The position numbers and the translations under genes are program-made. Shown piece by piece: positions 26,980-39,352 of a stretch of DNA of 64,000 bases. The notes under the pieces were generated by a model. That model was not told the origin of the DNA. It saw only the letters and a list, made by a program, of their open reading frames with translations, and searched no databases. Each line of letters starts with the position of its first letter. Position 1 is the stretch's first letter. Location: contig JBAMJR010000031.1 in assembly GCA_038501785.1 (NCBI GenBank), positions 11,180,501 through 11,244,500 of the forward strand, read 5' to 3'. The DNA comes from Myoxocephalus aenaeus (taxonomy: Eukaryota; Chordata; Actinopteri; Perciformes; Cottidae).

Positions 26980-27090
26980 ATGCTATTGCTCCCCGGTGCT
27001 TCACAGCAGGCCGCTGCTCCTTAGGATGGGTTAAATGCAGAGACCAAATGTCATGTAAGTATGTAACATGACAATAGGATATGAAAACAA
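26980..27090 (+). mobile_element. Truncated SINE 3' half
   Basis: ATTGCTCCCCGGTGCTTCAC followed by CTCCTTAGGATGGGTTAAAT, GCAGAGACCAAATGTCATG and an AACATGACAATAGG tail. This matches the 3' body seen in the SINE at 31355-31566 in the other orientation. The tRNA-like head is missing. Confidence 0.55.
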
Positions 27091-27607
27091 ATAAATTAAA
27101 AGTTAAGTCTGTGAAAATGTTGGCAAATTGTCTTCTTATTTTCATATCAGACTGATTTCAGTGGAGGCTAGTGGCCCAATATTTTGAGGTCCAGATATGC
27201 ACACGTCTTTGGTGGAGAAACTAAGCATGTAACGTTACACCATTGTCAAGAGCATACTACCAGATGCTTCCAGATATGTTATCTGTGTTCATGTACAGAA
27301 GGTCAAATACCTTGACATAGACTCACCATTTATGTAAGTTACTAAGAGCAACCACGGATGCGTTCGGCTGAAAGTCAAATTCTTTTATGTTTTGTAAATA
27401 ATTTGCCTTTTATTTAAGTTTGTTGACGCATTTTGATGAGATCATAGGTGCCCCGATCCATTGGCCACTGATCGTTATCCGTTGTGGTCTCTATAAAAGC
27501 AGACCAGAAGAACTGATCAGATTACGCATCAATTCTGAATTGAAATGTTTACTATAGTCATCATTGTTTGTTTTTCTCCTCTGCTGTTTAATTTGCTCTG
27601 GGAGTGA

Positions 27608-27709
<102 letters not shown>

Positions 27710-28924
27710 GTGCCCGGCGATGCAGAGCTCGTCTTTGTAATCTTTCTGAACAGCTCTTTTGGTTAACATGGGCAGTGAAGCTTCCGGTTAAATCAACATA
27801 TAGAACGCAAATGAAATAGCCTAACTGGTCAAATTGTTCTTGGTTTGTTGACATCCCATGACAGCATTTCAAAAAGGCCAACTGCACCCCAGCATCCATA
27901 TAACGTCTAAGTCGTCCGTGTAAGGAATCTAATTATTGTCACTCAGTTTCCTTGTGGGGAGTGACACTGTACATATAGAACATTCACATAATAATCTGTT
28001 CCCGACTGAAATAACTACCATACTTTGCAATGCCATACAACCTGCAAACAAATTGATATACATTTGAGGCTGCCTATATTTCTGGTTAGTCTGCATTGTC
28101 GATTTGATTATCAAAATCTAATTATAAAGCTATATATTTTTTACCACATGGTTACCTTCTGTTAAACACAATTTACTTTACCTTTATATTACCTTGATTT
28201 AAAACAATCATGCATTGGGGTTTGTACTCCTTCTGAGTAAATTTGTATGGGAGAAGGACAAAAGGGAGAATATGAAAAGAAGCACAGATGGTGCTACCTG
28301 GAGCTTGTGGTTCCTCTGACAGACTTCAGACATTTGCTTGCGGAATCTCTCTCTGCTGGTTTGGAAAATGACAGGAACCAGATGCAGTGCAAGGCTGAGC
28401 TTCCAAAAGGCTGACAGGAGACCTGCTTACTTAGTATGACCTTTTCTTATAAATCCTACATTGGCTGTGGTTTATCTCTCATACTATTGGAGGTCCTCCC
28501 TAAACACAGCCTGTGGTCAGGTGAGGTTATTTGTTTATCATGTGTCTGCCCATCATTTCAGTCTGTAAAACCTGCAATAAAGCATCACCACGCTGTAATG
28601 AGTTGCTGGCTTTCAGTGGAGACATTTACTCTCCCAACGGGGTCTGGAATTGGTCTGAAGATAACTCTATTCTAGGCATAACACCTAATACTTTTGGGTA
28701 ATGAAATGTCCACATTCAATTATATCAAACAATAACAGCAAATGGATCAGCAGCTTAAAGAAACTACTGGTTTTGCACGTTTAGCCAATTTACTGCAAAT
28801 TACATCTATTTAACATTTTGTAAATGCTGCTGTGCATTAGATATTTTAATGTGTTTTTTTCTCTCTGCTTTTCAGGTTTTCATTCTTTTCTGAATACATT
28901 AGACTCAATGTATTTGATATATTT

Positions 28925-29105
28925 GATTCTTTAAAAGAAAATCAATTTGCTCTTCAAGAAATAGTTTTAGATTTAGGAAAATACTCTAATTTGCTTTCTT
29001 GCCTACAGTTGGATGAAAAGATGAACACGTTTGCCAAAAACATGCCAACAACTGCAGTTCCTCAAATGGCCACCTGAGGTTGGTTCAAAAAGTGAGTCAA
29101 TCCCC
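28925..29105 (+). repeat. Degenerate interspersed repeat fragments
   Basis: TTAGGAAAATACTCTAATTT, GCTTTCTTGCCTACAG and TTGGATGAAAAGATGAACAC resemble a common percomorph repeat, followed by a second type (GTTCAAAAAGTGAGTCAATC). A distant relative is at 57570-57690 (TTTGACATTTTGGGATATAC, AGCAGAAAGACTGG). Assignment is from memory. Confidence 0.35.
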
Positions 29106-29117
29106 TTAGACCTGCAT

Positions 29118-29320
29118 TACATTACATTTAGCTGACGCTTTTATCCAAAGCGACTTACATTTTTGCTCTATACACCGTAGACACAGCAACGGGGAACAAT
29201 TAGGGGTTCAGTGTCTTGCTCAGGGACACTTCAACGTGTGAGCTATGGGGGGACTGGGGATCAAACCGGCTACCTTGTGGTTGCGGGACGACCACTCATC
29301 CCCCTGAGCTACAGCCACCC
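29118..29320 (-). mobile_element. tRNA-derived SINE
   Basis: On the minus strand it begins GGGTGGCTGTAGCTCAGGG (A box TAGCTCAGGGGG) and has a B-box-like GGTTTGATCCC near 29257-29267. The body contains the teleost-wide GTAAGTCGCTTTGGATAAAA and a GTAATGTAATG tail. CCTGCAT at 29111-29117 and 29321-29327 is a plausible 7-bp target duplication. The pol III head marks it as a SINE mobilised by a LINE in trans. Confidence 0.8.
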
Positions 29321-29478
29321 CCTGCATGTTAAAATGCCCAACTTTAAAGCATAAATAAACCAGTTTACAGCCTGGTTCAAAACATTATTTTGATCTACAC
29401 TTATATCCCTGATCATGATACCTGTACAGGGGTGAACTTTTATGCAGATGCTATTTAATTTAATTAAATTGCATTGCC

Positions 29479-29520
29479 TTGGGATATACAAAGGCTTTGT
29501 ATTGCCTTTGTATATCCCAA
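29479..29520. repeat. Perfect 17-bp-arm inverted repeat
   Basis: TTGGGATATACAAAGGC at 29479-29495 and its complement at 29504-29520, loop TTTGTATT. Confidence 0.95.
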
Positions 29521-30119
29521 ACATCACAAATCACACGATTGCCTCAGTGGGCTTTACAATCTGTACACATATGTCATCCTCATCCATAATTTAATTACTT
29601 TGAGTGACAGGTGGGTGCAGTCTTGCAGGTCGCTAGCTGCTAGCTATCTCCACCTACAATCCATCTCTTTGTCCATTTTAAGAGTAAGGCAGTATCGTAA
29701 CTGCCAAGATGGAGACATCAAGACGAATATGTCCATATTTTATACAGGCTACGGTCTGGATGCAGTGACAGAGCCAGGCTCGCTGTTTTAACCTGCTTCC
29801 CCTCTTAATGCTAAAGTAAGCTACTTCATATTGAGTGCATAGACACACAAGTGGTGTTGATCTTCTATTCTAAATCTCCACAAGAAAACATATATGTCTT
29901 GTTCCGTTTCTTTTTCATAAAGTAAGTGATCAAATGTAATGTTGTATTTACATGACAGGGAGGCTCTGGGTGTTATAACTGATAGCAGGTTCATGCCTAT
30001 GAAGGCAGCTGTGGTTTAATATGCATGCAGTGTGCTCTCTCTGAAGGTCCAGTGCAGCACAGACGTGTTTTTATCTGACACCATCAACACACTCAGCCTC
30101 TTGTTGTTTTGTTGCCTGT

Positions 30120-30223
<104 letters not shown>

Positions 30224-31227
30224 CTATCCCCGATGCCTTTTCCTCGTCATCCTCCCTGTCATCTCTGTGCACTCGTACCGCGGGTCAGGATACACAAAGA
30301 CAGAGAGTGAGCCGTGGCAGAGACATATACAGAGTGAATTGTTGTTTGTTCTATTCTCCCTCTGAACATTTTGGGAGCTATACGGTACTTTCTGTGCCAG
30401 ATGCTTGCTTCCATCTTTTAGTTGCAACTGTTAGAGAAAAAAACAAACACATTTTGTTGCTTGAAATGAATACTGTAATTTTTTTTAATAGAAGACATTC
30501 AAATTGATAAGCAGATTTTGCCAACGATCACAGATAAGAACACCCACTGTACAGTAAATGTGACTCCACAAATAGTCATTGACATTAAAGGTGCTATAAC
30601 AGATAGACAGTAAACTCAGAGCAGTAAAAAGACACACAAGATTAACTCTGTTTTTTCTTCATTTTAAATAGCAAAAGCATGATTGAAATCGTGGAGAAAC
30701 AGAGCCGTTACAAATGCTGTCTCAACCTAAATGTTTACTCAGTCTATGTTTCAGATTTATATTTCTCTCCCATGTACAGTATTCAGTCACCTATATGATC
30801 AAAAATATATTATTTGTCACATACTGCACAGTATCAGACAGCTCTATATCCCTGCACATTGGACTTCAAATGAGAGTTGTTGAGAGTGCTGACTTTCATC
30901 TTTAAGGGTATTTGAGGGATTAAAAGAGAATCTTGAGGGAACAGTAGGAGTTATAGCCCTGTGCCTTTGGGGGTTAGGCATTCAAAAGTTCCACAAGGTG
31001 GTTTGGATGTCAATGCAGTCAGTCAGCATTTTAAAGGATAAGGCTGTGAAATATCTTTCTCATTGTCAACAAATCTTGAAAAAAAAAAAAATCAACAATG
31101 CCGTAATACTTCTTGCAATACTTTCGGATTTAGGTTAAAATAAATAAAATAAGTACGTTACTTTTGGTTTGACGTGGTACATCAGTTGTTTGACGCTTTT
31201 GATTGCTTAGATATTATTTTAAACGTC

Positions 31228-31263
31228 TTCATTCAGCCTGAACATGGTTTCAGGCTGAATGAA
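31228..31263. repeat. Perfect 15-bp-arm inverted repeat
   Basis: TTCATTCAGCCTGAA at 31228-31242 and its complement at 31249-31263, loop CATGGT. Confidence 0.95.
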
Positions 31264-31354
31264 TACAAAAAAAGGTAATGCAGTCTGATTTTCATGGGTT
31301 TGTTAACGATAAGAATGATATAGACTATTTCCAGTCTCATCCTTAAACTTAAAG

Positions 31355-31566
31355 TTTGAAAGAAAGTATCCCTTATTGATCCCTTTGGGGAAATTGGTCT
31401 CTGCATTGAACCCATCTCTTAGGGAGCAGTGTGCTGCCCTGTGAGGCGCCCGGGGAGCAACCCGGGGTTCAGTGTCTTGCTCAAGGACACTTCGACATGT
31501 GAACTATGGAACAAACCACCTACCTTGTGGTTTCAGAACGACAACCATGAGCTACAACTGCCCCCA
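31355..31566 (-). mobile_element. tRNA-derived SINE, second subfamily
   Basis: The minus-strand head GGGGCAGTTGTAGCTCATGG and CACAAGGTAGGTGGTTTG resemble the SINE at 29118-29320. The 3' half differs (GGGTTCAATGCAGAGACCAA, then GGGATCAATAAGGGATAC). The B box is mutated (GGTTTGTTCC), so it is older. Confidence 0.65.
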
Positions 31567-34500
31567 ATTGAATGCACAGGGGTAGAGAGCCAAAACAAAA
31601 CTGTCTGACTTGACTCTCAACCTTCTGATTACATTTAGATCATAAATATCAATAAAGCTATATGGCAGGTTCAGTAAAAGCAGTGTTATTTAGTTTTCAG
31701 ACAACACGTAGAGACAGAGGTACAAACACTGTAAGAAGATGTCTCTTCAGGGCACAGAGTCTCCTTGAAGGAGACACACTCTCATGTGCTGTTATTCTGT
31801 ACTACATCGCTCCATGGGTTCATTCATTTTACAACACAATACAGTTACAGATATTTCTATATCATGATTTAAGGTGAGTTCTCTTCACATAAGTTCAAAA
31901 CGTCACATTCAAAAGTTTAGTAGATTCACAAAAGAGAACACTGAAAAGGTTGGCGTTTGTGCAAGATGAGGACAACCAGAGTAGGTAGTAATTTCACAAA
32001 ATAACAATACTGAGCAATCTTTACATTGATTATATATTGCCGTATAGCTATTATATATAAGCTGTTCTTCGCTGCAGTTTTGTTTACTTTCTCCTAATAT
32101 ACTAACACATATGATGCTATTTACTCTGGCTAAAGCATCAGCCATATGTGTACATATTCTTATAAATAACATTTATTTTCTCAATGAAGTGCACTGTGAG
32201 TGATGCATCAGTGAATGTAAGGACACTGAATGACTCCCTATATTGTGTGTGGCACTCAAAACTACTCAGGTCTCTGTAGCAAATAAGTGCACTAATCTTT
32301 TCTCTCCATCTCACACGCACAAACACACACATACACTTGATTGTGCACCCACGGCACTGATGTGGTGATCTGTATATATTTCACCCGATTTAATGGCGAG
32401 ACCTGCAAGCACAAATATATGGATGCGTCCATGTGTGCGAGGTACGCTTCTGCGTGTGTTTGTCTGGTTGCCCACTCCACTTCTATGCCATAATTAGCAT
32501 GATTGGAGAGCGAGGGATGGATCGAAACACAGGAAGAGATGGTGCTGATGAGGCTATTCACCCTGCCGTGTAGCCTGCCTGGCGCCTCTCGTCAACAACA
32601 AGCTGCCATCTTTTGTCTCCATCAGAGAGAGAAGGAGAGAAATGCTCCTTTGAAGAGCCCTCGAACCAAGTTGATTAAAACCACAGGTTCTCGTTCGCCT
32701 GCTCCACTTGACCTGCGCAAGTGGTGGTAGGATGAGGGGACTTACTCTGCATTCAGGACACAGGGGATTGGAGTTTTCTTGGCTTGCTGCTTCGGTATCG
32801 TGTTCAAATGAAAATGAAATAAATAAAAAAGATGATGAAGAAGATGATGAGGTGATATGTCTTTTAGTATATGTTCATAGTGCTCATTCCACTTCTATTC
32901 CTCTCACTAACTCAGCCAGCTGACACTACATTATAATGGATACCACGGATATGCTGTCATTTGTCCCTGTAATTTAAATTGGACGGACTTCGTTGAGATT
33001 CAAATTCAATATATTTAAACATTGCACTGACAAATCACATCAAGATTCATTTCACTTTGCAAGGTTGGTTTGTCTGACTGATTCACTTCCTCCGCCTTTG
33101 GGTTAACAAAAGGAAACTGGTGTTCTACACTTACAGTGAACACACACACAAACCCACAACTATTTGTATCACCATTCTTGTGAGGACCTGCCATCAATTA
33201 CAGGACTGAATGCCAGAGGGGCCGTTCGCATGTCACTTTTTTGAGTCCTCAAATCCATTGTTGTCGATGGAGACGCGTGGAAGTGGAAGAAGAAGACAAG
33301 GAACATTTTATCCAGCTAACTGACATCATCCAATCAGGGCAGGAGGCATCAAGGGTGCAGGTCTTGTTCATACTGTAATCAAATAACTATGTTCTAATAA
33401 CATCAAGCGCAATGCTCTTGTTTTCTCCCAGCTGATTCTCTTTGTGGCTCGGTGGTTGAATTGTAATGATACTGAGAAGGTCTGCTGCCTTTGCAGATGC
33501 TCATTTAGTTATACGATACCATTTTAGGCTGATTCGCTTTTTGGTTGCTTATGCCCCAAAGAAGAAAAACAGAGGAACACTATTACATGAAGGTCAAGTG
33601 ATGGTGTGTCACTGCTGTTGCCAGGAGAAGCTATAGGTTTTCATCTTCAGGCTTTTAAGTAAATTGGATGTTTGGCTAGATTTGGGATATTTAAAAACTT
33701 AAGGACCTACAATCGTATTTGTGAAATAACCTGTGGTTATGTCTGTATTTTGTTTTATTTGTATTCTCTCTGGTTTTTAGTGGTTGGGGTCAGTTGAAAA
33801 CTGTGGTGTCATGTACATTAACTCACCAATGAGGATTTAGCATTAGAGTATTGGAATAAAAATCTGATATGAGAGCACTGTCCAGATGAAGCAGGGTAGC
33901 TGAGTTTGCAAGTGTAAATATATATGTAAAAATAAATAATAACTAAGGAAGTTTGTTTCTAAGTTGAACACTGATTGTTGCTTATTTACTCATTTGTATT
34001 GATGGGAAAAAAATCAAGTCTGAAAATCAAGTTGTTATGGCCTTTAAGCCACCATTCCGCTGAGATGATGGTGCTAACAATAAAGCACACATTGCACAGG
34101 TTGTAAATAACAGACAAACAGAAGTATCTGTGTTCACTTACTAAACGCAGTAATATTGGGTTGATGACATGCCATTAAATTATATAATCTAATGATGAAA
34201 TTGTATAATCATTCATCATTCACTATCCATGTGTATGACTGCAGGGAAGTTCTTCACTAGTCCCACACTATCACTCAACATAGTATATGTTCATTTGTTA
34301 ACATGCACCATCAAAGCCAGAGATCTTTGCTCTCGATGCTCTCATTCCTGAACTGATGTCTTGGCCAAGACATTAATCACCCAAAAGCTCGGTAGGATAT
34401 CTCACTGACATATAGCCTCTGGGAAAAGTGGAACGTCGTGGTGATGTTTTATTTTTAATGCCGTCTGTTCTATGTCCATTTTATTTTTGCACTGAATGTG

Positions 34501-34780
34501 ACCTCCATGTTTGTACTTTAGCGTTAGATGTGTGTGTCCATGTCACCAAGACAAAGTTCTGTTGGCGTTATGCTGTGTATCATGTTCTGATTTCATCATC
34601 ATAAAAAAAAAAGTCATACTCGTCGTTGCGTCTCATCTGCTACTCAGTTTCACGTCAGCTGACACTGGAATGTATAACAACAGCTTTTGTGCGCTGAGAA
34701 TAGACCAGGATTTAGGGGGTGACTGTGGTGTGTGTGTGTGTGAAAGTGGAACGATGGGTGACAACAGGTGATCCCTCTCT

Positions 34781-34814
34781 GGTTGCGTGTGCATATGTAT
34801 AAGCACACGCAACC
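34781..34814. repeat. Perfect 12-bp-arm inverted repeat
   Basis: GGTTGCGTGTGC at 34781-34792 and its complement at 34803-34814, 10-nt loop. Confidence 0.9.
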
Positions 34815-37176
34815 TTAAAAAAGGATTGAGTCCATATTTTTCACTAATGTTTAAAGAAAAATTTAATTTTTCATTTGAAATACTTCAAAGAGGGTCGTAC
34901 CAACAAGGGTAAATTTTTTTAACCTGATTAAATCATGGTTTAACTTTTTAATCATGATGCAGCAAACTAAAAAATAGGTTTTGTGAAGAAAGTTATGGGA
35001 CGGACTCAACTCAATTGAATGTTATAGTGCTGCTGCTGAATTTCTTCCAGGATATCGGTTCAGAAAGGAACCTGTTATGGAGCTGAACAGGAAGATTGGA
35101 CAAACAGGTACCATCTTTTTTCCAAACTGTGCTGTGGTCAATTTTTTGTTCTCTATTTCTGACATTATTGACCCATTAATTCAGGGAACATGTTTTTCTC
35201 AAAGGAGGAGAAATGAAAGCTTCTTTGCCGCGCCAATTATGAGTGACTTTGTAGCTTGTTTTGGTAAGTAATACAGCGGAACGGAAAGATATTGAATTGC
35301 ATCAAGATATGTAAATCTTGAGGATTTAGTTATTAAGCTCACTCCAGGATATTTGTAATAACAGTGTTATGGCTTCCATTAAACCAATACAAACTATGCA
35401 TGGAATCATGAAGTGATTATCATGATATGAGTTGAAACTAATGCAGCCATTTGTCACTGAAGTACAGAGACAAGATACATATGTCTTCACTAAAACCCCA
35501 TCCAAGCTTGCCAATTTATACAGTAGTTCTATGTTTGTGTGCATACTTACGTGTATGTGTGTGTTTTCCACTGTAGGAGGTTAAGACAGTTTGTCCCATT
35601 AGGCTTCCGTAGCTCGTTACCTAACCAATCATTTCCTGGAACCCTGCAGAGGGAGCAGCATCTCTGCAACCTTTGCCCTTTTACAGACAATATGCTGCGC
35701 AGCAAGGCACATCGCTGCACATTAGAGAGCTATGACGAACATGCTGCCTGTCCACATTCTAGGCTGTGACATCCACAAAGCCCTTTAGGCCTGATACTAA
35801 CATGCATCTCATATGACTGGATTACATTTTGGTGGAACGACAGCATATAAAATACAAATATTTGAGAAAGGGTGACGATCTGATCACCTAAACGACGCAC
35901 AGAGGAGGTCAGAGATGACTGTAGCTACATTAACAAACACAGAAATACCAAGAAAAAGCACACAAATGAAACAGGGGACAAGAAAATGTAATCCAGCCAC
36001 ATCCCATTAAGACACAGCATGTTACTGCCAGGTGGAAGGGTCAAGCAGCTAATGAGAGTTACATGAATATTTCCCAGTTTGAAAGTGGAGCCTAGTATTC
36101 AGTTCACTACCCAGTGTCATGTGTCGTATAAAGGCGGAGCAAGTAACACAGACAGGGAGCTGAGGCAACATTTAGTATAGTGAAACTGTATTGATTATGT
36201 GGGAAACTGGAACATTTTATCTGCCCTCAATTACAGATCGATCTCTAAGCTTCACACCAGTATTGCTCGGGTTCAGTGGTGTCAAGCAAAACTAAATCTG
36301 GGATTCAGGTGAATCGCCCTCCCATCTTCGGCATTTGGAGTTCAGATGATTGGTCAAACTTTTCAGCATCCTGGTAGGGGATCCTTGGAGCACTCCTTCA
36401 GACAGATAGCCAGTCATCTTCTGCTCGGGGAGATAGAGATGGCATTCGGATCAGTTCGCACGCGCGCGCCTGCTTGCACATACTCTCACATGCAAAGCTA
36501 AAAGTTTAGGCGATGTTCTTCTTCTTCTTGCCATCACCTCTTCTAAATTTGTATCTTCCTGTGAAAACCAGGTTTCCTCCATTAGAGATGTAGAGGTATC
36601 CACATCCCGTCTCCTCGCAGAGAACACCTCTGTTCAAACGGAGGAGCCGTTGCGTTCACAGCATGCTGGTCTCATGTCATAGCTCCGCTCTAAAATAGCC
36701 TATGTGAAGTCACACAGCGTGTGTGAACCTTCACTCTACTCTGAGAGAAGGCTGGTGTGACAAGCAGAGGCTGTGAAGATTGGAGGTGCTAGCGTCTGCT
36801 TCAGTTTAGCTTTTGAACTGGAATGTGTTCATGTCATGAAAGTGCTCTTCATCACTTTTTTTCTTTTTTGGCAAGGAGCAAACCTTTCTAATGGCAGTTG
36901 ATAATTTACAGGGAGCAGCATGAGTCCTTTATAGAAGGGCGTGACGAAAGCAATCAGTGAACAGCAACTTGCAAGTCTCACTTGCAAACGAGCTAACACG
37001 ACGTTCCAGTGAAATCACTAGAAATGTTTTCATCAAAAACGTAGCCACAGTCACTGGCAGTCACACATTCACGCTGTTCTTTTGCATGAACATACACAGG
37101 CAACAGCAACTATGTGAACAACATATCAACTCCCTCTCCCTCCCTGCTGTCCGGCAAAAAAAACTGCGTTTGAAGT

Positions 37177-37522
37177 CTATTCCTGCAGGTTGTTACTCGA
37201 GTAGAAACTGGACGTCTCTGATACGGTTTTGGAGACGCTGCGGGATGATGACCCATTCGAGGTGAGGTCCAGGTAGGAGCTATGTGGTCCGGCTCCGACC
37301 ACAGCCCCACTGGGTCGTGGAGCTGCTATTGCCTTGACCTTGGGCTGCTCCATGTCATCCCCAACCTGGAGAACAGTGGACACAGTGGTCTCCATCCGGC
37401 TGGCCTTGTAAACACTTGTCTGGGTCTGAAGGTAGCGAGTGGACTTGAGTTCCAGGCCATCGTAAGTGCCACGAGGGACACATGGGCAGAAGCGGAAGGC
37501 CTGTTTAAAACCAGCACGAAAC
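37177..37522 (-). CDS. tacr1: tacr1 terminal coding exon 5: helix 8 and C-terminal tail
   Basis: The exon begins after a TTGAACAG acceptor on the minus strand and ends with a TAG stop at 37177-37179 (346 coding bases). It encodes helix 8 (FRAGFKQAFRFCPC), whose cysteines are the usual palmitoylation site. The cytoplasmic tail follows, with KSTRYLQTQTSVYKASRMET and a Ser/Thr-rich end (LDLTSNGSSSRSVSKTVSET) resembling the arrestin/GRK region of long-form NK1 receptors. A stretch of about 25 residues in mid-tail (IAAPRPSGAVVGAGPH) has no clear mammalian counterpart. The tail is full-length, so this corresponds to the long receptor isoform. Confidence 0.95.
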
Positions 37523-37947
37523 CTGTTCAAGAGAAGCAAAGATTAGTCCTATTTAGTGTGGTTTAATTGCACACAATTCAACAATGGTATAAATTTAACA
37601 GCCTGGCTCCCCTACTGCGATGAAAATATACCTGCCAATAAAAGTCTTATATAACTTTTGCTAAACACCAGCGATTGTGGCAACACATTTAGCTTCATGT
37701 AGTGGAGTAGAAATAGAATGTTTCATGAAATAGAAATGCTCAATTAAGGAGGATCTGAGGATGGAGATGGGTTCCTGCGCCGGAGGTGTCCAAGCCTGGG
37801 GCTTTGTAGTGGAAAGCTACTGTAAATCTTTTCAATCGGACAAGACTATTTACTCTCTGCTACAGCTTCATGTAGAACCAGAGTTACAGACATTTTGAAA
37901 AAGAACTGGCTGATACAGTGTAGGTCTACAGTGGCTCATAGAGATGT

Positions 37948-38001
37948 AAAAGTTAATTAACACTAAATGTCACATGCAACATTTAGTGTTAATTAACTTT
38001 T
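37948..38001. repeat. Perfect 23-bp-arm inverted repeat in tacr1 intron 4
   Basis: Arms 37948-37970 and 37979-38001 with an 8-nt loop CACATGCA. The arm begins AAAAGTTAATTAACACTAAA. It lies about 430 bp upstream of exon 5 in the gene's sense. Confidence 0.95.
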
Positions 38002-38815
38002 CTGTTTGACATTTATTCAAAGACTCGTGTCATAAACTACACACGGAAGAGATGACAGAAATAATAATTTTGCGGTTGAGATAAACACACAAAGAAAAGT
38101 CATACAAAGCCTACACAGAGAGAGGACTGAAGGCAATCGCTGAGAGCAGGAGCGAGATGAAAAGAGAATGAGAGGAAAGGGCCATCATCGGTTACACCTT
38201 CGGATTTAAATCGACTGAGCTGATAAAGAGAAAAGCCGGCCGATATCTTGTGCAGAATAATGACTGAACCTCAGCTCACTGCAGTCCAACCCATATATTT
38301 TCATATAATTTCTAGTTTTTTTGTTCAGAGTTCAGAGTTTTTGTTCAGAGTTTATTCAAGTGTGTAATCTAATTTCTTCGACAATAAAAAGACAATTAAC
38401 AGGTGACTGCAATGCGAGACAATGGGAGATGATTGATTCCAGACAACAAGCAGAGTCGACCATCTGTCTTAACGTTTTACAAATGACGATCTTTAAATTC
38501 ATTGACATTCAAATTGTTGGTGCTCACTGTGGGATTCAGAGGTTGGGTTTTAAAGCTTATTCTAACTTCAGTTAGAATAGTCTTTGAGGGGCAGATAGTT
38601 TCTTTCCAGAAAAAGCAGCCTCGAGCAGAGTTGTCAACTGCTTGTCACTATGGCAGCAGTGAAGGATGGGGTATTGCTATGTGATGAGTGTACCTGTTAT
38701 TGATGTGTTTTTATGTGAAGAACTTTGTTACTTAGTTTTTCTATGTGCCATATCAATAAAGATACTATTAACACTAAACATAACAATGAATAAATTAGTG
38801 GGAACAGAATATCTG

Positions 38816-39336
38816 TGTTAGATTCCTTGTCTGCTCCTAGTGTGTTTCCTTGTTTTTCCCCTCCTGTCAGATTTTGTTATTGTGAGCCACGTGCTAATGT
38901 TTTCTCTTGTCAGCCTACAGTCTCCTCCCCCGGTTTCCACCCTCTGCCACGCCTCCCTCCTCCTCCCAGCTGTCGTGCATCACCTTGATCGCCGGCAGCT
39001 GATTTAAGGACCACGGCGTTCCCTGGCTGGTTGTCAGGACGTTTCAGTACCAGCCCGGTGTTTTCTCTGGAGTAGCGTGTTTGAGCTCGGTTGAGTTTCC
39101 CTCCCAACTCAGGAGCAGGAGTAGGACCTTGGCCGGTAGTATACCTTGTTTGGTGCGAATCTTTGTTTGTTCGAGCTCGGTTGAGTTGCCCTCCCGACTC
39201 GGGAGCAGGACTTGGCCGGTAGTATACTTTGTTTGGTGCGATTCTTGGTTTTTCCTATTTTTGAAAATAAAGCCCTTGAGAGTTAAACTGTTGTTGTGCG
39301 TGCATTTGGGTCCTCCACACCACACACCCCATAACA
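38816..39336 (+). repeat. 5' LTR of the sushi-type element (521 bp)
   Basis: Starts TGTTAGATTCC and ends CCCCATAACA. Matches the 3' LTR base for base at a constant offset of 4,900 bp in my line-by-line reading. U3 is about 38816-39032 and includes a TATA-like GATTTAAGG at 39001-39009. R probably begins at GTCAGGACGTT (39033). The poly(A) signal AATAAA is at 39266-39271. The R region holds an imperfect tandem duplication of roughly 80 bp. Confidence 0.97.
39001..39043 (+). promoter_or_regulatory. Predicted LTR core promoter and transcript start
   Basis: A TATA-like TTTAAG at 39003-39008 lies 30 bp upstream of GTCAGGACGTT (39033-39043). The start is placed at 39033 because these first 11 bases are the exact reverse complement of the bases just inside the 5' LTR (39338-39348). 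That is the relationship expected if the RNA 5' end primes its own reverse transcription, as known for Tf1. The start site is inferred, not measured. Confidence 0.7.
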
Positions 39337-39337
39337 G

Positions 39338-39348
39338 AACGTCCTGAC
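39338..39348 (+). other. Self-priming primer-binding site (PBS)
   Basis: AACGTCCTGAC begins 2 bp inside the 5' LTR edge and is perfectly complementary to GTCAGGACGTT in the LTR (39033-39043). The adjoining base 39337 (G) could extend the duplex by one G:U pair. A tRNA-type PBS (TGG...) is absent at the LTR edge. Tf1/sushi elements are known to use the first 11 nt of their mRNA, cleaved off, as primer. Confidence 0.8.
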
Positions 39349-39352
39349 CACG

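Noticed and set aside
29242..29320. A functional tRNA gene on the minus strand
   Set aside because: The tRNA-like head cannot fold into a full cloverleaf and is joined to a SINE body with tail and target duplication.
38316..38350. TTTTTGTTCAGAG repeated twice near the retrotransposon
   Set aside because: Simple short slippage duplication, unrelated to the insertion site.
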